A stretch of DNA of 64,000 bases from Caldilineaceae bacterium (lineage in GTDB: Bacteria > Chloroflexota > Anaerolineae > Caldilineales > Caldilineaceae), in the NCBI GenBank assembly GCA_026645575.1, contig JAPKMW010000068.1:1-64000 (forward strand), written 5' to 3'. The notes under the pieces are model-generated. The model was not told the DNA's origin. It did not search any database and was given only the letters and a program-made list of their open reading frames with translations. This document shows, one piece after another, positions 52,774-62,140 of this stretch; within the stretch, counting starts at the first letter, position 1, and each line of letters starts with the position of its first letter. Both the position numbers and the translations under genes were made by a program.

Positions 52774-55629
52774 ATGACGCCCGCACCCCCGACTGCATCC
52801 CCCCAGCCACTCCTCACCGATCTGATCGCCTGTCCGCCGGACGCGCTGCCCTCCTGGATCGAGCGTCACCGGTCACAGTTGGATCTCGCTTTTCTCCAAA
52901 GCCTAAAAGACAGCTACGCCGTCACATCCTATATCCTGGCTGAACCGATCACCGCCGAACGAGCGACACGCTACGCCCTGGCGATTGCCGGAGCGATGAG
53001 TGCTGAACCGCTTGCCTTGCCGCTGGTGCAGTGGGCGCGCGGGCTATGGGCCATGTTCCATGCGCCGGAGGAGGCCGTCACCTTCTTTCGTCAGGCGCAA
53101 CTCGCTTATCAGGCGATTGGCGATACACTCAGTGTCGCTCGGTTGAATGCCAATCTTGTCGGTGTGCTGGCCGAGTGTGGTCGTTTTGCCGAGGCAGAGG
53201 TCGCGTATCAGGCGGCGCGGCCAACGTTTTTGGCGTGTGTAGCGGAAGCGCCGCTTTACCTGATTCGGTTGGATCAAAACTACGGTTGGTTATTGCATAG
53301 CCAGGGTCGCTATTTAGACGCTCTAGCTGTCTTAGATTCAGCCTTTGTTCTGGCAAAACACAACAATTCCACAACAAACATTATCGGTATTCAGGTCAAC
53401 CGCAATTTAGCACTGGGCATGTTGGGTCGTCTGGCTGAAGTTGAAATTGGGTTTTTAGAAGAACGTACTACCGCGTTAGCCCATGAGCAGATGCTCACTG
53501 TAGCGCGCATTGATATGAATCTAGCGGATCTTTACACCTGGCAGGGTCGTGTGGCGACAGCATTGCATCGGTTTCAAATGGCCGAGCAGACATTTGCGAA
53601 GCTCAACAATACAATGGAAGTAGCGTCCGTCCTCTTTCGTCAAGCCGCCCTACTGAGTCGGATTGGCGCCCGCCGTGCCGCCATTCGACACTATGCGCAA
53701 GCCTTACCCCATTTTACCGAACGCCAGATGCTCCCTCAGGTTGGCGAATTATTGGTTGGCTATGCCGCTGTCCGTCGCCAAGAAGGCGAATATCGCCAGG
53801 CGCTGGCTCTACTGAAGCAAGCTACAGAAGTCTGGCAGACATTGCAAAACCCTTTGTGGCAGGCAGTGGTTGTGTTGGAACGCATGGCCCTGGCGTTAGA
53901 GGAAGAAGATTTCGCCACAGCCGAACAACTTTGCCAACAGATGCCGGCAGCAACCGAGAGCTTGCGACTACAGGCAGAATTTCACTTGTTGCAGGCCGAT
54001 CTGTGGCGGCTGACCGCACAAACTGCTGATGAGCGCAACCGTGCGGCACAGGCGTATGCAGCAGCTTGCGCCTATGCTACAGCGCATGGCGAACGGTGGA
54101 TCGAACGGCGGGCGCGTGTGGGGCTAGGCAAGCTCTGGCTGACGGATGATCCGATGCAGGCCGTTGCTTTTTTTGAAGAGGCGGCGACCATTGATACGGC
54201 CATGCGGCAAACATTGACAGTGGAAGAATTGAAGGCCAGTTTTCATGAACAGGCTAACGAACTCTTTGATGATCTGATATCCTTGTCAATTGATCGCAGC
54301 CAGGAGCAACAAGCGCTGGCCTATAGCTGGCGTGCCAAAGCCGGCGCCTTGCTTGACTTGCTCCAGGCATTGGACGAGCAAACCGCGTTACCGGCAACGA
54401 GCCAGACGATGCTGGAACAGACGCGCCAACAGATTGCGACCCTGCGCTGGCAACAGGCGATCCACGCCGATGCAGCCCAGCCGCAAGCGCTCCAAAATCA
54501 GCATACCGCGCAGATTGCCGCGTTGGAACAACAGTTGCTTGACTTACGGCGGCAGCGTAATGCCACGCGGGGGACAACACTGTTGCCATTGCCGCTGGCT
54601 GAACAGCACAATCCCGCAACCATTCTGCCCCTGATGGCAGCCGACCTGCTCCTGGAATATGTGCGCTGTGGCGATGAACTTTGGGGCATTGCGGCGAATC
54701 GAAGCGGGGTGTGCAAGGGCGTCTGCTTGGGCGATATTGAAACAATTGTCGATCTCAATGCCCGCTTACAACTGCGCTTTGGCAATGTGGTGGCCCAACC
54801 AGCGGAGCGGCGGCGCCAATGGAACGAGCGTTGGCTGGCAGAGTGCTTGCCGCTGTTGGGCCACTGTTATCAGACGCTGGTTGCACCCTTATTGGTCCAA
54901 CATCCGGCGGGAGCAGCCACCAATATTCTGATTGCACCCTGTGACCCGCTCTTTCTGTTGCCCTTTGCCGCCTTTTGGGATGGGCGCCAATTCTGGGGGG
55001 AACGCGCCCAAATTGAACTGATCCCCAGTGGCGTCTTGTTGGGGGTGACGCCGCCACAGTCGCCAACCCATTCACCACCCCTCATCATTGCCGCCACGAC
55101 GGGGCGAATGACAGCCGTGCGCGCCGAGGCTAATGCCGTTGCCGAAGCCTTGCCAGCGAGCATTACCTTGATTGACACTCCGGCGCTTGAGCATCTGCGT
55201 TCCTTAGCGGCACCGCCCAAAATCGTGCATATTGCCGCCCATAGTCTCCAGCGCGCCGATGCCCCACTCTTCACTGGTTTGCAATTAGCCGGTGAGGTCT
55301 TAACCGTTGAGCAGAGCTATGAACTGCCCCTGGCCGGCACAGAACTGGTGACACTCTCTGGTTGCACCACCGCCAGCGGACAGGAGAGCGAAAGCGCTGT
55401 GCTGGCCTTTCAGAGCGCCTTTCTGCTGGCCGGCGCCCATCGCGTGCTGACCACCCTTTGGCCGATTGCCGATGACGCCGCCACCACCTGGATGACCCTT
55501 TTCTACCGGGCGCTGGCCCGCGGGCTGACCGTTCCACAAGCGATCCAGCAGACCCAACAACAATGTCTCGCCGACCCGGCCTTATGTCACCCGGCCCTTT
55601 GGGCGCCCTTTGCCACAACCCGGCGTTAA
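52774..55629 (+). CDS. TPR-CHAT caspase-like protease
   Basis: A 951-residue cytosolic protein. Residues about 60-500 are TPR-type helical repeats (RYLDALAVLDSAFVLAKHNN, then AAIRHYAQALPHFTERQMLP, EYRQALALLKQATEVW). A coiled linker (about 540-610) follows. The C-terminal CHAT domain (about 640-951) is a caspase-like cysteine protease: KIVHIAAHSLQRADAP with catalytic His823, and LVTLSGCTTASGQESESAVL with Cys864, then the usual GAHRVLTTLWPIAD and a final helix VPQAIQQTQQ. Both dyad residues are present, so it is probably active. CHAT proteases are known executioners or signal proteases, as in the type III-E CRISPR-linked TPR-CHAT. The likely substrate is the upstream fusion protein or an unknown partner. 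Confidence 0.9.
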   Translation: MTPAPPTASPQPLLTDLIACPPDALPSWIERHRSQLDLAFLQSLKDSYAVTSYILAEPITAERATRYALAIAGAMSAEPLALPLVQWARGLWAMFHAPEEAVTFFRQAQLAYQAIGDTLSVARLNANLVGVLAECGRFAEAEVAYQAARPTFLACVAEAPLYLIRLDQNYGWLLHSQGRYLDALAVLDSAFVLAKHNNSTTNIIGIQVNRNLALGMLGRLAEVEIGFLEERTTALAHEQMLTVARIDMNLADLYTWQGRVATALHRFQMAEQTFAKLNNTMEVASVLFRQAALLSRIGARRAAIRHYAQALPHFTERQMLPQVGELLVGYAAVRRQEGEYRQALALLKQATEVWQTLQNPLWQAVVVLERMALALEEEDFATAEQLCQQMPAATESLRLQAEFHLLQADLWRLTAQTADERNRAAQAYAAACAYATAHGERWIERRARVGLGKLWLTDDPMQAVAFFEEAATIDTAMRQTLTVEELKASFHEQANELFDDLISLSIDRSQEQQALAYSWRAKAGALLDLLQALDEQTALPATSQTMLEQTRQQIATLRWQQAIHADAAQPQALQNQHTAQIAALEQQLLDLRRQRNATRGTTLLPLPLAEQHNPATILPLMAADLLLEYVRCGDELWGIAANRSGVCKGVCLGDIETIVDLNARLQLRFGNVVAQPAERRRQWNERWLAECLPLLGHCYQTLVAPLLVQHPAGAATNILIAPCDPLFLLPFAAFWDGRQFWGERAQIELIPSGVLLGVTPPQSPTHSPPLIIAATTGRMTAVRAEANAVAEALPASITLIDTPALEHLRSLAAPPKIVHIAAHSLQRADAPLFTGLQLAGEVLTVEQSYELPLAGTELVTLSGCTTASGQESESAVLAFQSAFLLAGAHRVLTTLWPIADDAATTWMTLFYRALARGLTVPQAIQQTQQQCLADPALCHPALWAPFATTRR

Positions 55630-55767
55630 TTTCCGCCTTTTCCATGCCGATATTTTCTCACTACGCCCTTTCTATCCTATAGGAGCGCCGTTTCCACCCG
55701 GTTGCTCCCTAAAGTTGGATGCAAAGCAGCCTTTACATTGATAACCCACACAACAAAAGGAGGAAAC

Positions 55768-58700
55768 ATGTTTTATCGTTCGCTTCGTACAGTCACGGTG
55801 ATGTTGCTCCATTTTGCTCTTCTCGCCGTTACTGGCGTCACCTTCATGAGCGGTTCGGGAGGATCGCTCTTCCTCACCCCTCTCTACGGTGCAGAACAAA
55901 TAGCAACGGTCATCCCCCTACCACCCGGCTGTATTGATGGCACCCCCACCGGCGGTGACATCCCGGTCTGCTGCATCAAGGGCTTGGTCATGCTCAACGG
56001 CGAAGCCGTCAGCGGGGCGACGGTGACGATCCAAAGTAGCAGCGGTTCCTTGCAGCTCTTCACCCAGCGCCACACTGGTGATGAAGATCGTCCCTACTAT
56101 CGCGCCCCCCTCAGCACGGCGCCGATCAGTGCAACCAAAGGGAGCATCATCACCGTAACGGTGCAATATGCCGGGTTGCGCAAGAGTGTGCAGCATCTGG
56201 TGCAAGATGGCAGCCAGCAGGTTGATCTGGTGCTGAATCCCACTGGGTTGTCAATCGGCGGAGGCGTGATCGAGCAGCCGACGCCCGGTCTGTTCAACGA
56301 TCCGCACGATGTGGCGGTCTCCAGCCGCGGGAATCTTTATGTATTGGATCGGGGCAATCTGCGGGTGCAGGTCTATCAGCCCGACGGCACGCTGCTCAAT
56401 TTCCCCAAATGGCAAAAACGCTTTGGCAACGAACCCGGCCAATGGAGCAACGAAGTGCTGGGCATTGCCATCGACCCGCGCACCGATACAGTCTACATTG
56501 CCGATCATGACAACAGGCGGATTGCCCGTTATACCGTCGAGGGCAATTTGCTGGGCCTTTGGGATGGCAGCCACACGGGGGATGGCTTCGCGATTGCGCC
56601 CTTTGATGTGGCGGTTGATGGCGCGGGGTATGTTTACACCACCGTCTACGCCACGACACCCGCCGGCGATGGCGTGGATCGACGGCTCTACCGTTTTGAC
56701 CCGCAGACCAATACCGCCGTGCGTTGGGGGCAGACCGACCAAGAGTTTGTCACCTTTGGTACACCGATCCAGCTAACGGCATCGGCACAGGGGGAAGTTT
56801 ATGTGGCCGACAGTGGGCAGAATCAGCTTTATCACTTTGCCGCCACTGGTCAACTGCAACCATTCACGATCACCTTTGCACCCGATCTCAGCAACAACAC
56901 GCCCGTCAGCAACCCGACAGGGCTTGTCGTCACCCCCAACGGGCTGCTTTACATGGCAGATTTTTACCCCTTCGGGAATGGGAACCGGGCACGCGTTTTG
57001 CAAATTGCGGCCAACGGTCAAGTCAGTCAGGTGTTCACCGCCGACGAAACTTATCTGGCCTACCCACAAGGTATGGCGCTGGATGGGCAGATGCTCTATC
57101 TGGGTGATCGCAACGGCAATCGAGTGGATCGGCTGGATCTCACGACAGGATTTCTGGCGCCGTGGGACAGCACCGATATCGGCGTTGGACAACTGAATGA
57201 TCCCCGCGGCATTGTCGTAGCGCCAACCGGGACACCCTTTGCCGGTCAGCTTTTGGTGGCGGATTGTGGGGTCGGCCAGATAGCGGCGATTCAGGGGACG
57301 ACGATTACCCACCGTTGGGCCTATACGGATGTAAATCAGACTGGTCTTTGGTGTCCGCGGCAGGTGGCCTTTGACAGCCAAAACCGGCTGCTGGTCATGG
57401 ATAACCGCGGCTTCTTCCTAACGCGCTACCAGATCAATGGCAACCAATTGGTGCAAGATGGCGGCCCGTGGCAAGGCAAGGTAGGTAACACGACTTTCTT
57501 TCAAGGCCATGTCGATTTTGCGGTCGATAGCCAGAATCGTCTTTACATCGCTGATGATGGCAACAAACGGCTGGTGATCTACACCCTACAGGATAACCAA
57601 GCACTCAGTCCGCTAGCCAGTTTTGATGGCATTGGTTCGTCCGGCGTCCTCACTGCGTCACAGGGGATCGCCATTGATGCCACAAACATCAACAGTGTGA
57701 CCATCTACTTGTCGGATACCGGCAATAATCGGCTGCTTAAACTCAAGTTTGATGGCTCACGCATCGACGAACAGGTCACAACCTGGGGGAGCGTAACCTG
57801 TCCTAACACAGGTCCGACGAGCCTCAATAAACCGAAAGGGCTGCTTGCGGCGCCGGATGGTCATCTCTATGTGGCCGACCAGAATTTCCATCGGGTGCTG
57901 AAACTGACGCCAAACGGAGCCTGTGTGCAGATTTTGGGCGCGGGCAGTGGGCGCGCCGAGCCGGGCAAATTGAGCTTTCCCGAAGATGTGGCGATGGACG
58001 CGCAAGGCAGCCTCTATGTCAGCAACCGGAACTATGGCGGCATTGCCCGCTTTGCCCCGCCCCAATCGACACTGCCGCTTGCCACCATCACCCATGTTTC
58101 GGCCAATGCCATTGCCTTGCAAGCCGGCGACACGCTGGAAATTATCGGCCAGGGACAGGCCAGCTTGCTCACCGAGACGATCACGGCCTTTCTCTGGTCA
58201 TCGACGCTGGATGGCGCACTCAATGCCCGGAATACATCGGCTATCTCCGCCACCTTGCGCCTTCCGGCGACAGCGCTGCAACCGGGGCTGCACCAGATCA
58301 GCCTAGTGGTGACGGATAACAAGGGGCGCCAATCGCCGCCGGTTGCAGTGCAGGTGCGACGCATTCCCGATCTACCGCCGGCGCCGGTGGGCGACTGTCA
58401 AGGGGAAAGCTGGGCCTTCTTGCTCTACTTGGTGGGCGATTTCTCCGATGGCGGGGCGTTACGGGGTCTGTATGACCGGGAGATCAACCGTTTGAGTCAG
58501 ATCCGTAACCCTTGTGTGCGGGTCGCCATTCAGGTCGATGGGCCGGCGGATGGCGTCCAGCCCACCAACTTCACCCAGCGGGTGGCGATTACGCCCGGCG
58601 CGCCTTTGGTTGTCACGGAGATGAACGAGTTGCCCATGGATCAGGGGCAAACGCTCAATGACTTTGTCCGCTGGGGGCAAACGCAGTTCCCTACCCAGCG

Positions 58701-59733
58701 CACCTACCTAGCCATTGCGAATCATGGTCAAGGCATTCGGGGCATTGGCTGGGACAAGACCAGCGGCGCCAACGAGTTTTTGACGCCGCGCGAAATTGCC
58801 GACGCGCTGACCGATCCCCGCATTGTGCCGGTGGACATCCTGCATCTGGATGCATGTAGCATGGGCTTGCTCGATGTGGTTTACGAGTTGCGCCACAGCA
58901 CCCGCCGGTTGATCACTTCGCAATATATCGGTTGGAGTTTCTTTGCCTACAGCGATTACCTGCGCCATGTCCAGACGACGCAACCCACCGGGGTAGATGC
59001 TTTGGGCAGTGCGATTCTGGCGGAATATGCCCGGTTGGGCGATCAAGAGGGGGTTCCGTATACGTTGTCGCTGCTGAATCCAGCGCGCGCCGAAGTGGTC
59101 AAGAGCGGTCTTTCCGTCCTCTCCGCGGCCATGATCGGCTGGGCGCGACAAGGGGGAAATAGAGCGGTATTACGTGCGCTACGGCAACAACTCGATACCC
59201 TCGATAGCAATGGCGATCTACGCAACGAAAAGCTCACCGATGCCTATGTGGATCTCCAGGATTTCCTGCTCAAGGTCATGGCGAATGCACAAACGATCAA
59301 CGATCCGGCCCTTATCGGGGCTACAGAGCAGTTGATGCGTGAGCTAACCGGCATCCAGGCGCTTGAGGAGCGTCTGGTCATCGCGCATCGCTTTGCCAGC
59401 CGATCGCTCTATGGCTTCTATGGCGGTCACTTTATCCAAGCCGACATTGACCTGGCGCATACACACGGCGTTTCGGTCTACTTCCCGCCAGAAACGCTTG
59501 TCCCGGCCAACCAGGCGCAAGCGGCCGCTGTCAGCGGTTATAGCACCGCCTACAATGACTATCTGCGACTGGAAACGCCCTACCAGGATCTCACACGCGA
59601 TACCCGGTGGGAGGATCTGCTCTACACGCTGCTGGGCGAGCCGCAGCGCGGTGAAACGCTGGTCGATGCCACGCCGCCGCTGGCGCCGGTCAAGCCGTCG
59701 GCGCGGCTCTTCTTACCGCTGATTAGACGGTAG
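55768..59733 (+). CDS. Secreted NHL-propeller/clostripain (C11) protease with LPLI tail
   Basis: A 1321-residue exported protein. The ATG at 55768 has AAAGGAGG 5 bases upstream and starts a signal peptide (MFYRSLRTVTVMLLHFALLA). Residues about 50-150 are a small beta domain of the SpaA/CNA-B kind. Residues about 170-760 are NHL-type propeller repeats (NDPHDVAVSSRGNLYVLDRG, YIADHDNRRIARY, LYVADQNFHRVLKL). An Ig-like stretch precedes a clostripain-family C11 peptidase (about 880-1290): AIANHGQGIRGIGW with catalytic His986, and ILHLDACSMGLLDVVYELRH with Cys1030. It ends in RLFLPLIRR. C11 and CHAT are both clan CD (caspase-like). It lies 138 bases past the CHAT stop on the same strand. Confidence 0.9.
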   Translation: MFYRSLRTVTVMLLHFALLAVTGVTFMSGSGGSLFLTPLYGAEQIATVIPLPPGCIDGTPTGGDIPVCCIKGLVMLNGEAVSGATVTIQSSSGSLQLFTQRHTGDEDRPYYRAPLSTAPISATKGSIITVTVQYAGLRKSVQHLVQDGSQQVDLVLNPTGLSIGGGVIEQPTPGLFNDPHDVAVSSRGNLYVLDRGNLRVQVYQPDGTLLNFPKWQKRFGNEPGQWSNEVLGIAIDPRTDTVYIADHDNRRIARYTVEGNLLGLWDGSHTGDGFAIAPFDVAVDGAGYVYTTVYATTPAGDGVDRRLYRFDPQTNTAVRWGQTDQEFVTFGTPIQLTASAQGEVYVADSGQNQLYHFAATGQLQPFTITFAPDLSNNTPVSNPTGLVVTPNGLLYMADFYPFGNGNRARVLQIAANGQVSQVFTADETYLAYPQGMALDGQMLYLGDRNGNRVDRLDLTTGFLAPWDSTDIGVGQLNDPRGIVVAPTGTPFAGQLLVADCGVGQIAAIQGTTITHRWAYTDVNQTGLWCPRQVAFDSQNRLLVMDNRGFFLTRYQINGNQLVQDGGPWQGKVGNTTFFQGHVDFAVDSQNRLYIADDGNKRLVIYTLQDNQALSPLASFDGIGSSGVLTASQGIAIDATNINSVTIYLSDTGNNRLLKLKFDGSRIDEQVTTWGSVTCPNTGPTSLNKPKGLLAAPDGHLYVADQNFHRVLKLTPNGACVQILGAGSGRAEPGKLSFPEDVAMDAQGSLYVSNRNYGGIARFAPPQSTLPLATITHVSANAIALQAGDTLEIIGQGQASLLTETITAFLWSSTLDGALNARNTSAISATLRLPATALQPGLHQISLVVTDNKGRQSPPVAVQVRRIPDLPPAPVGDCQGESWAFLLYLVGDFSDGGALRGLYDREINRLSQIRNPCVRVAIQVDGPADGVQPTNFTQRVAITPGAPLVVTEMNELPMDQGQTLNDFVRWGQTQFPTQRTYLAIANHGQGIRGIGWDKTSGANEFLTPREIADALTDPRIVPVDILHLDACSMGLLDVVYELRHSTRRLITSQYIGWSFFAYSDYLRHVQTTQPTGVDALGSAILAEYARLGDQEGVPYTLSLLNPARAEVVKSGLSVLSAAMIGWARQGGNRAVLRALRQQLDTLDSNGDLRNEKLTDAYVDLQDFLLKVMANAQTINDPALIGATEQLMRELTGIQALEERLVIAHRFASRSLYGFYGGHFIQADIDLAHTHGVSVYFPPETLVPANQAQAAAVSGYSTAYNDYLRLETPYQDLTRDTRWEDLLYTLLGEPQRGETLVDATPPLAPVKPSARLFLPLIRR

Positions 59734-59757
59734 ATTGGCTGGGTTGCTTGTGAATTA

Positions 59758-59793
59758 AAGAGCGGGGCGCCACGATACTGGCGCCCCGCTCTT
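59758..59793. terminator. Bidirectional terminator
   Basis: AAGAGCGGGGCGCC (59758-59771) pairs perfectly with GGCGCCCCGCTCTT (59780-59793), followed by ATTTGTTT on the plus strand and TTTAATT on the minus strand. It separates the C11 gene from the convergent toxin gene. Confidence 0.85.
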
Positions 59794-59799
59794 ATTTGT

Positions 59800-60051
59800 T
59801 TAGCCTTCTTCAGTCAGGGGGCGGATGGCGATGATCTTGATGGTGAGCGTCTCCTCCGATACCTCATAGTAGACAGCGTGATCGGCAACTTCCCAACTGA
59901 GCATCCCCGGCAGGACTTCACTGATGGCGGGTGGGTAGGGGCTGGGCATAAAGGCTAAGTCTTGAATCGCAATCAGAACAGCTTCATTGTAAGGGAGTGA
60001 GTCGAGAGCGTAATTACTGGCCTCCCGACTGTACTCAAGGCGCCACTGCAT
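59800..60051 (-). CDS. RelE/ParE-like toxin
   Basis: An 83-residue protein of the RelE/ParE toxin fold: W-R-L-E-Y-S-R-E-A, a helix ending in AIQDLAFMPSPYPPA, then strands LSWEVADHAVYYEVSEETLT and IKIIAIRPL. RelE-type toxins cut mRNA at the ribosome; ParE-type ones block gyrase; which applies here is not clear. The ATG at 60051 lies inside the end of the antitoxin gene (17-base overlap), the usual coupled order. An upstream in-frame extension to 60183 would be antisense-like filler. Confidence 0.75.
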   Translation of the reverse strand: MQWRLEYSREASNYALDSLPYNEAVLIAIQDLAFMPSPYPPAISEVLPGMLSWEVADHAVYYEVSEETLTIKIIAIRPLTEEG

Positions 60052-60343
60052 GGAGGACAGCTTTCTTTTCGGCCAGGCGACGTTGTAGTTCCTCATGGGA
60101 GACGACGCTGGTCGGGTCGGCTTCCATGTGCGTCTTGATGCGCTTGAGTTCGACCCGCTGCACACGCAGCGCGCGCAAGGCAAGGCGCACGCCTTCGCTG
60201 CGGTTGCCGTTACTTACTTCATCAAGTAGGGCCAGGTCTTCGGCGGCGATGGTGATCGTGATACACTGGGCAGCTTCGCCAGCGCTGAGAAGTGGACGAC
60301 TAGCTTTGGGTTCATTATGAACACCGTTGGTTGCTTCAACCAT
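60035..60343 (-). CDS. Ribbon-helix-helix-like antitoxin
   Basis: A 102-residue protein. Residues about 25-60 (CITITIAAEDLALLDEVSNG then NRSEGVRLALRAL) look like a ribbon-helix-helix DNA-binding domain: a beta strand, a helix, a turn with N-R-S-E, and a second helix. The C-terminal tail is charged and helical (IKTHMEADPTSVVSHEELQR), suited to wrapping a toxin. The start at 60343 is set by GGAGG 7 bases upstream. It precedes and overlaps the RelE/ParE-like toxin and should repress the pair's promoter. Confidence 0.75.
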   Translation of the reverse strand: MVEATNGVHNEPKASRPLLSAGEAAQCITITIAAEDLALLDEVSNGNRSEGVRLALRALRVQRVELKRIKTHMEADPTSVVSHEELQRRLAEKKAVLHAVAP

Positions 60344-60523
60344 AGAATTACCTCCTGTCCTGGTGCAAGCTGTCACAGTGGGGGAATTTTATCATACTTT
60401 ACGCCACATGCCAATCGATCTACTCTATGGTTGGCAGACCCATATGTTCCTGTTACGCCAAACTTCATGCCGATTTTTCTGCGGGCCATACTTTCTACTA
60501 GTAGACGGGTAAAGCGACTAGAG

Positions 60524-60559
60524 AACCGCATCAACACGAAGTTTGTGAATGATGCGGTT
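60524..60559. repeat. Hairpin upstream of the ricin-lectin gene
   Basis: AACCGCATCA (60524-60533) pairs perfectly with TGATGCGGTT (60550-60559). It is 48 bases before the ATG at 60608; a leader structure is possible. Confidence 0.6.
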
Positions 60560-60607
60560 GTGTAGGCAAAGTGAATCCAAGTTTTCTTGTGATAAAAGGA
60601 GGGAACA

Positions 60608-61591
60608 ATGAAATTACAAACGATCTTCAAGTGGGTCGTAATCGGTGCCTTACTTCTTTCAGGGCAGGCAACAACCTCTTCTGTGGCAAATGCTTCGCAA
60701 GTCCCTGCAACGGGAATCATCAATTACGAGACAGGCATGTGCTTGACTGTTTACGGAGATCAAAATGGCACGCCGGTTGTCCAAGCGCCTTGTGATTCGA
60801 CCCTGAGCGACAAACAATCATGGTATGAATGGTTCTTGGATGGCGACAGCGCTTATCGCCAGGTGATCAACATCGCCACGGGCAAGTGTCTGGAAGCGCC
60901 CTATAATGACCAATTCACCTATGACGGGACAAGAATGCAGATTTGGGATTGCCTGGGCGTGGAGCAATGGAATCAACTATGGATCACGAATCCGGCAGGT
61001 AGTTTCAATAATAACTATTGGCAATATATCAACAAAGGCAATGGCAAATGCTTGAATGCGCCATCACAATTCCGCTACACGGCGGGCGCAGAAATCCAAC
61101 AATGGACTTGCTATGGCGAAGCGGAAATCGGTCAATTATGGGGCAATGCTTATCTTACCCCACCAGCACCAGAAGCTGAGTATTTGATCATTAATGTCCG
61201 CTCAGGCAAGTGCCTTGCGGTGGAAGGAGCCAATATGAACGCACATGCACCAGTCAACCAGTCTAGTTGTTATAACCAGGCGAATCAACGTTGGATTTTG
61301 GCTTCTGATCACACAATTATCAACGTCAATAGTGGGCTTTGTTTGGATATTGCCGGGAATGTTCCAGATAACCATGCGAAACTGCAACAATTTCCCTGTC
61401 ATGCGCGCAGCAATCAACACTTTATCCATCATGGGCGCGAAGATAACTCAGCAGCTATCCAATTACAGGTATTGTATTCATGGAAATGCCTTGATGTTCC
61501 CGGTGGCAGTCTGAATGATGCTGTTCAGATTCAACAATTTGATTGCCATCATGGGTTAAACCAATTATGGCTGATCATTCCGGCATTTTAG
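60608..61591 (+). CDS. Secreted double ricin-type beta-trefoil lectin
   Basis: A 327-residue exported protein. AAAAGGAGGGAACA precedes the ATG and a signal peptide of about 29 residues ends in VANAS. Two ricin-B beta-trefoil domains follow, about 35-180 and 190-325, with repeating G-x-C-L subdomains (ETGMCLTVYG, ATGKCLEAP, GNGKCLNAP, RSGKCLAVEG, NSGLCLDIAG, SWKCLDVPGG) and Q-x-W endings (NQLWITN, NQRWILA, NQLWLII). Such trefoils bind galactose or other sugars. No catalytic domain is attached, so it is probably a free or surface-bound lectin. It does not carry the LPLI tail. The cysteines pair within subdomains as in ricin. Confidence 0.9.
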   Translation: MKLQTIFKWVVIGALLLSGQATTSSVANASQVPATGIINYETGMCLTVYGDQNGTPVVQAPCDSTLSDKQSWYEWFLDGDSAYRQVINIATGKCLEAPYNDQFTYDGTRMQIWDCLGVEQWNQLWITNPAGSFNNNYWQYINKGNGKCLNAPSQFRYTAGAEIQQWTCYGEAEIGQLWGNAYLTPPAPEAEYLIINVRSGKCLAVEGANMNAHAPVNQSSCYNQANQRWILASDHTIINVNSGLCLDIAGNVPDNHAKLQQFPCHARSNQHFIHHGREDNSAAIQLQVLYSWKCLDVPGGSLNDAVQIQQFDCHHGLNQLWLIIPAF

Positions 61592-61650
61592 CAGATTCAA
61601 GTTCCAATTGACAAGAAGCATAAAAACTGACAAGGAGCGTGAACCAGCCT

Positions 61651-62004
61651 ATGCCTCTCACTAGCACCCTTGCCTGGCGCGACTATTTTCGCCAATTCTT
61701 ACGCCGCCGCAAGTGGACCCGTGTTCGCTGGGCCGAGGAGTTGAATCGACCGCTGGTGCATGGCAATCGCTACTTGCAACTAAACGAGTATAGCCTCAGT
61801 CATTGGCTCAACAGCCACAAAGGGCGCAAGGTCTATCAAGGACCAAAATCGCGTGACGATTATATCGGGTTGGCTCATGCCATGCTTCAGCTCGATGTTA
61901 TCAACCAACAGGAAGCATTCCAGTGGTTGCTGGCGCAGGGACTCTACCCGCTGCCCGATGAAGCGACTATCTTCGGGCAGCGGCCCACCGCCAAGACGTT
62001 ATAG
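61651..62004 (+). CDS. Small helical protein with possible HTH, 117 residues
   Basis: No firm family. Residues about 10-60 (WRDYFRQFLRRRKWTRVRWA then EELNRPLVHGNRYLQLNEYS and LSHWLN) resemble the helix-turn-helix head found on some Chloroflexota signalling ATPases, with W-T-x-x-x-x-A-E-x-L and Y-S-x-S-x-W spacing. A short acidic C-terminus follows. The ATG at 61651 has AAGGAG 13 bases upstream; a GTG at 61639 is too close to that site. It could be a detached DNA-binding domain. It is basic, fitting nucleic-acid binding. Confidence 0.5.
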   Translation: MPLTSTLAWRDYFRQFLRRRKWTRVRWAEELNRPLVHGNRYLQLNEYSLSHWLNSHKGRKVYQGPKSRDDYIGLAHAMLQLDVINQQEAFQWLLAQGLYPLPDEATIFGQRPTAKTL

Positions 62005-62057
62005 ATGAGAAAAAGTTGTCGAAAATTCACAAGTCGAACGGCCAATAATGCGCTATA

Positions 62058-62091
62058 CTAAAAAATCATACAATCAGTAGACCCCTGGTTG
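62058..62091 (+). promoter_or_regulatory. Candidate promoter sharing the CCCCTGGTTG motif
   Basis: CTAAAAAATCATACAATCAG then TAGACCCCTGGTTG; the 10-mer (62082-62091) is identical to 3311-3320 and 4018-4027 and ends 49 bases before the ATG at 62141, the same distance range as in those genes. Confidence 0.4.
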
Positions 62092-62140
62092 TCTTGTACC
62101 ATCATCCGTTCTTTCTCGATTCACCAAAGGAGCCAGCAGT

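Noticed and set aside
51163..59733. Type III-E CRISPR (Craspase) locus
   Set aside because: A TPR-CHAT protease is present, but no gRAMP (Cas7-11), Csx30/31 or repeat array was found in the window.
60373..60723. 116-codon minus-strand frame over the start of the ricin-lectin gene
   Set aside because: It overlaps the strong ribosome site and signal peptide of the lectin on the opposite strand and matches no family.
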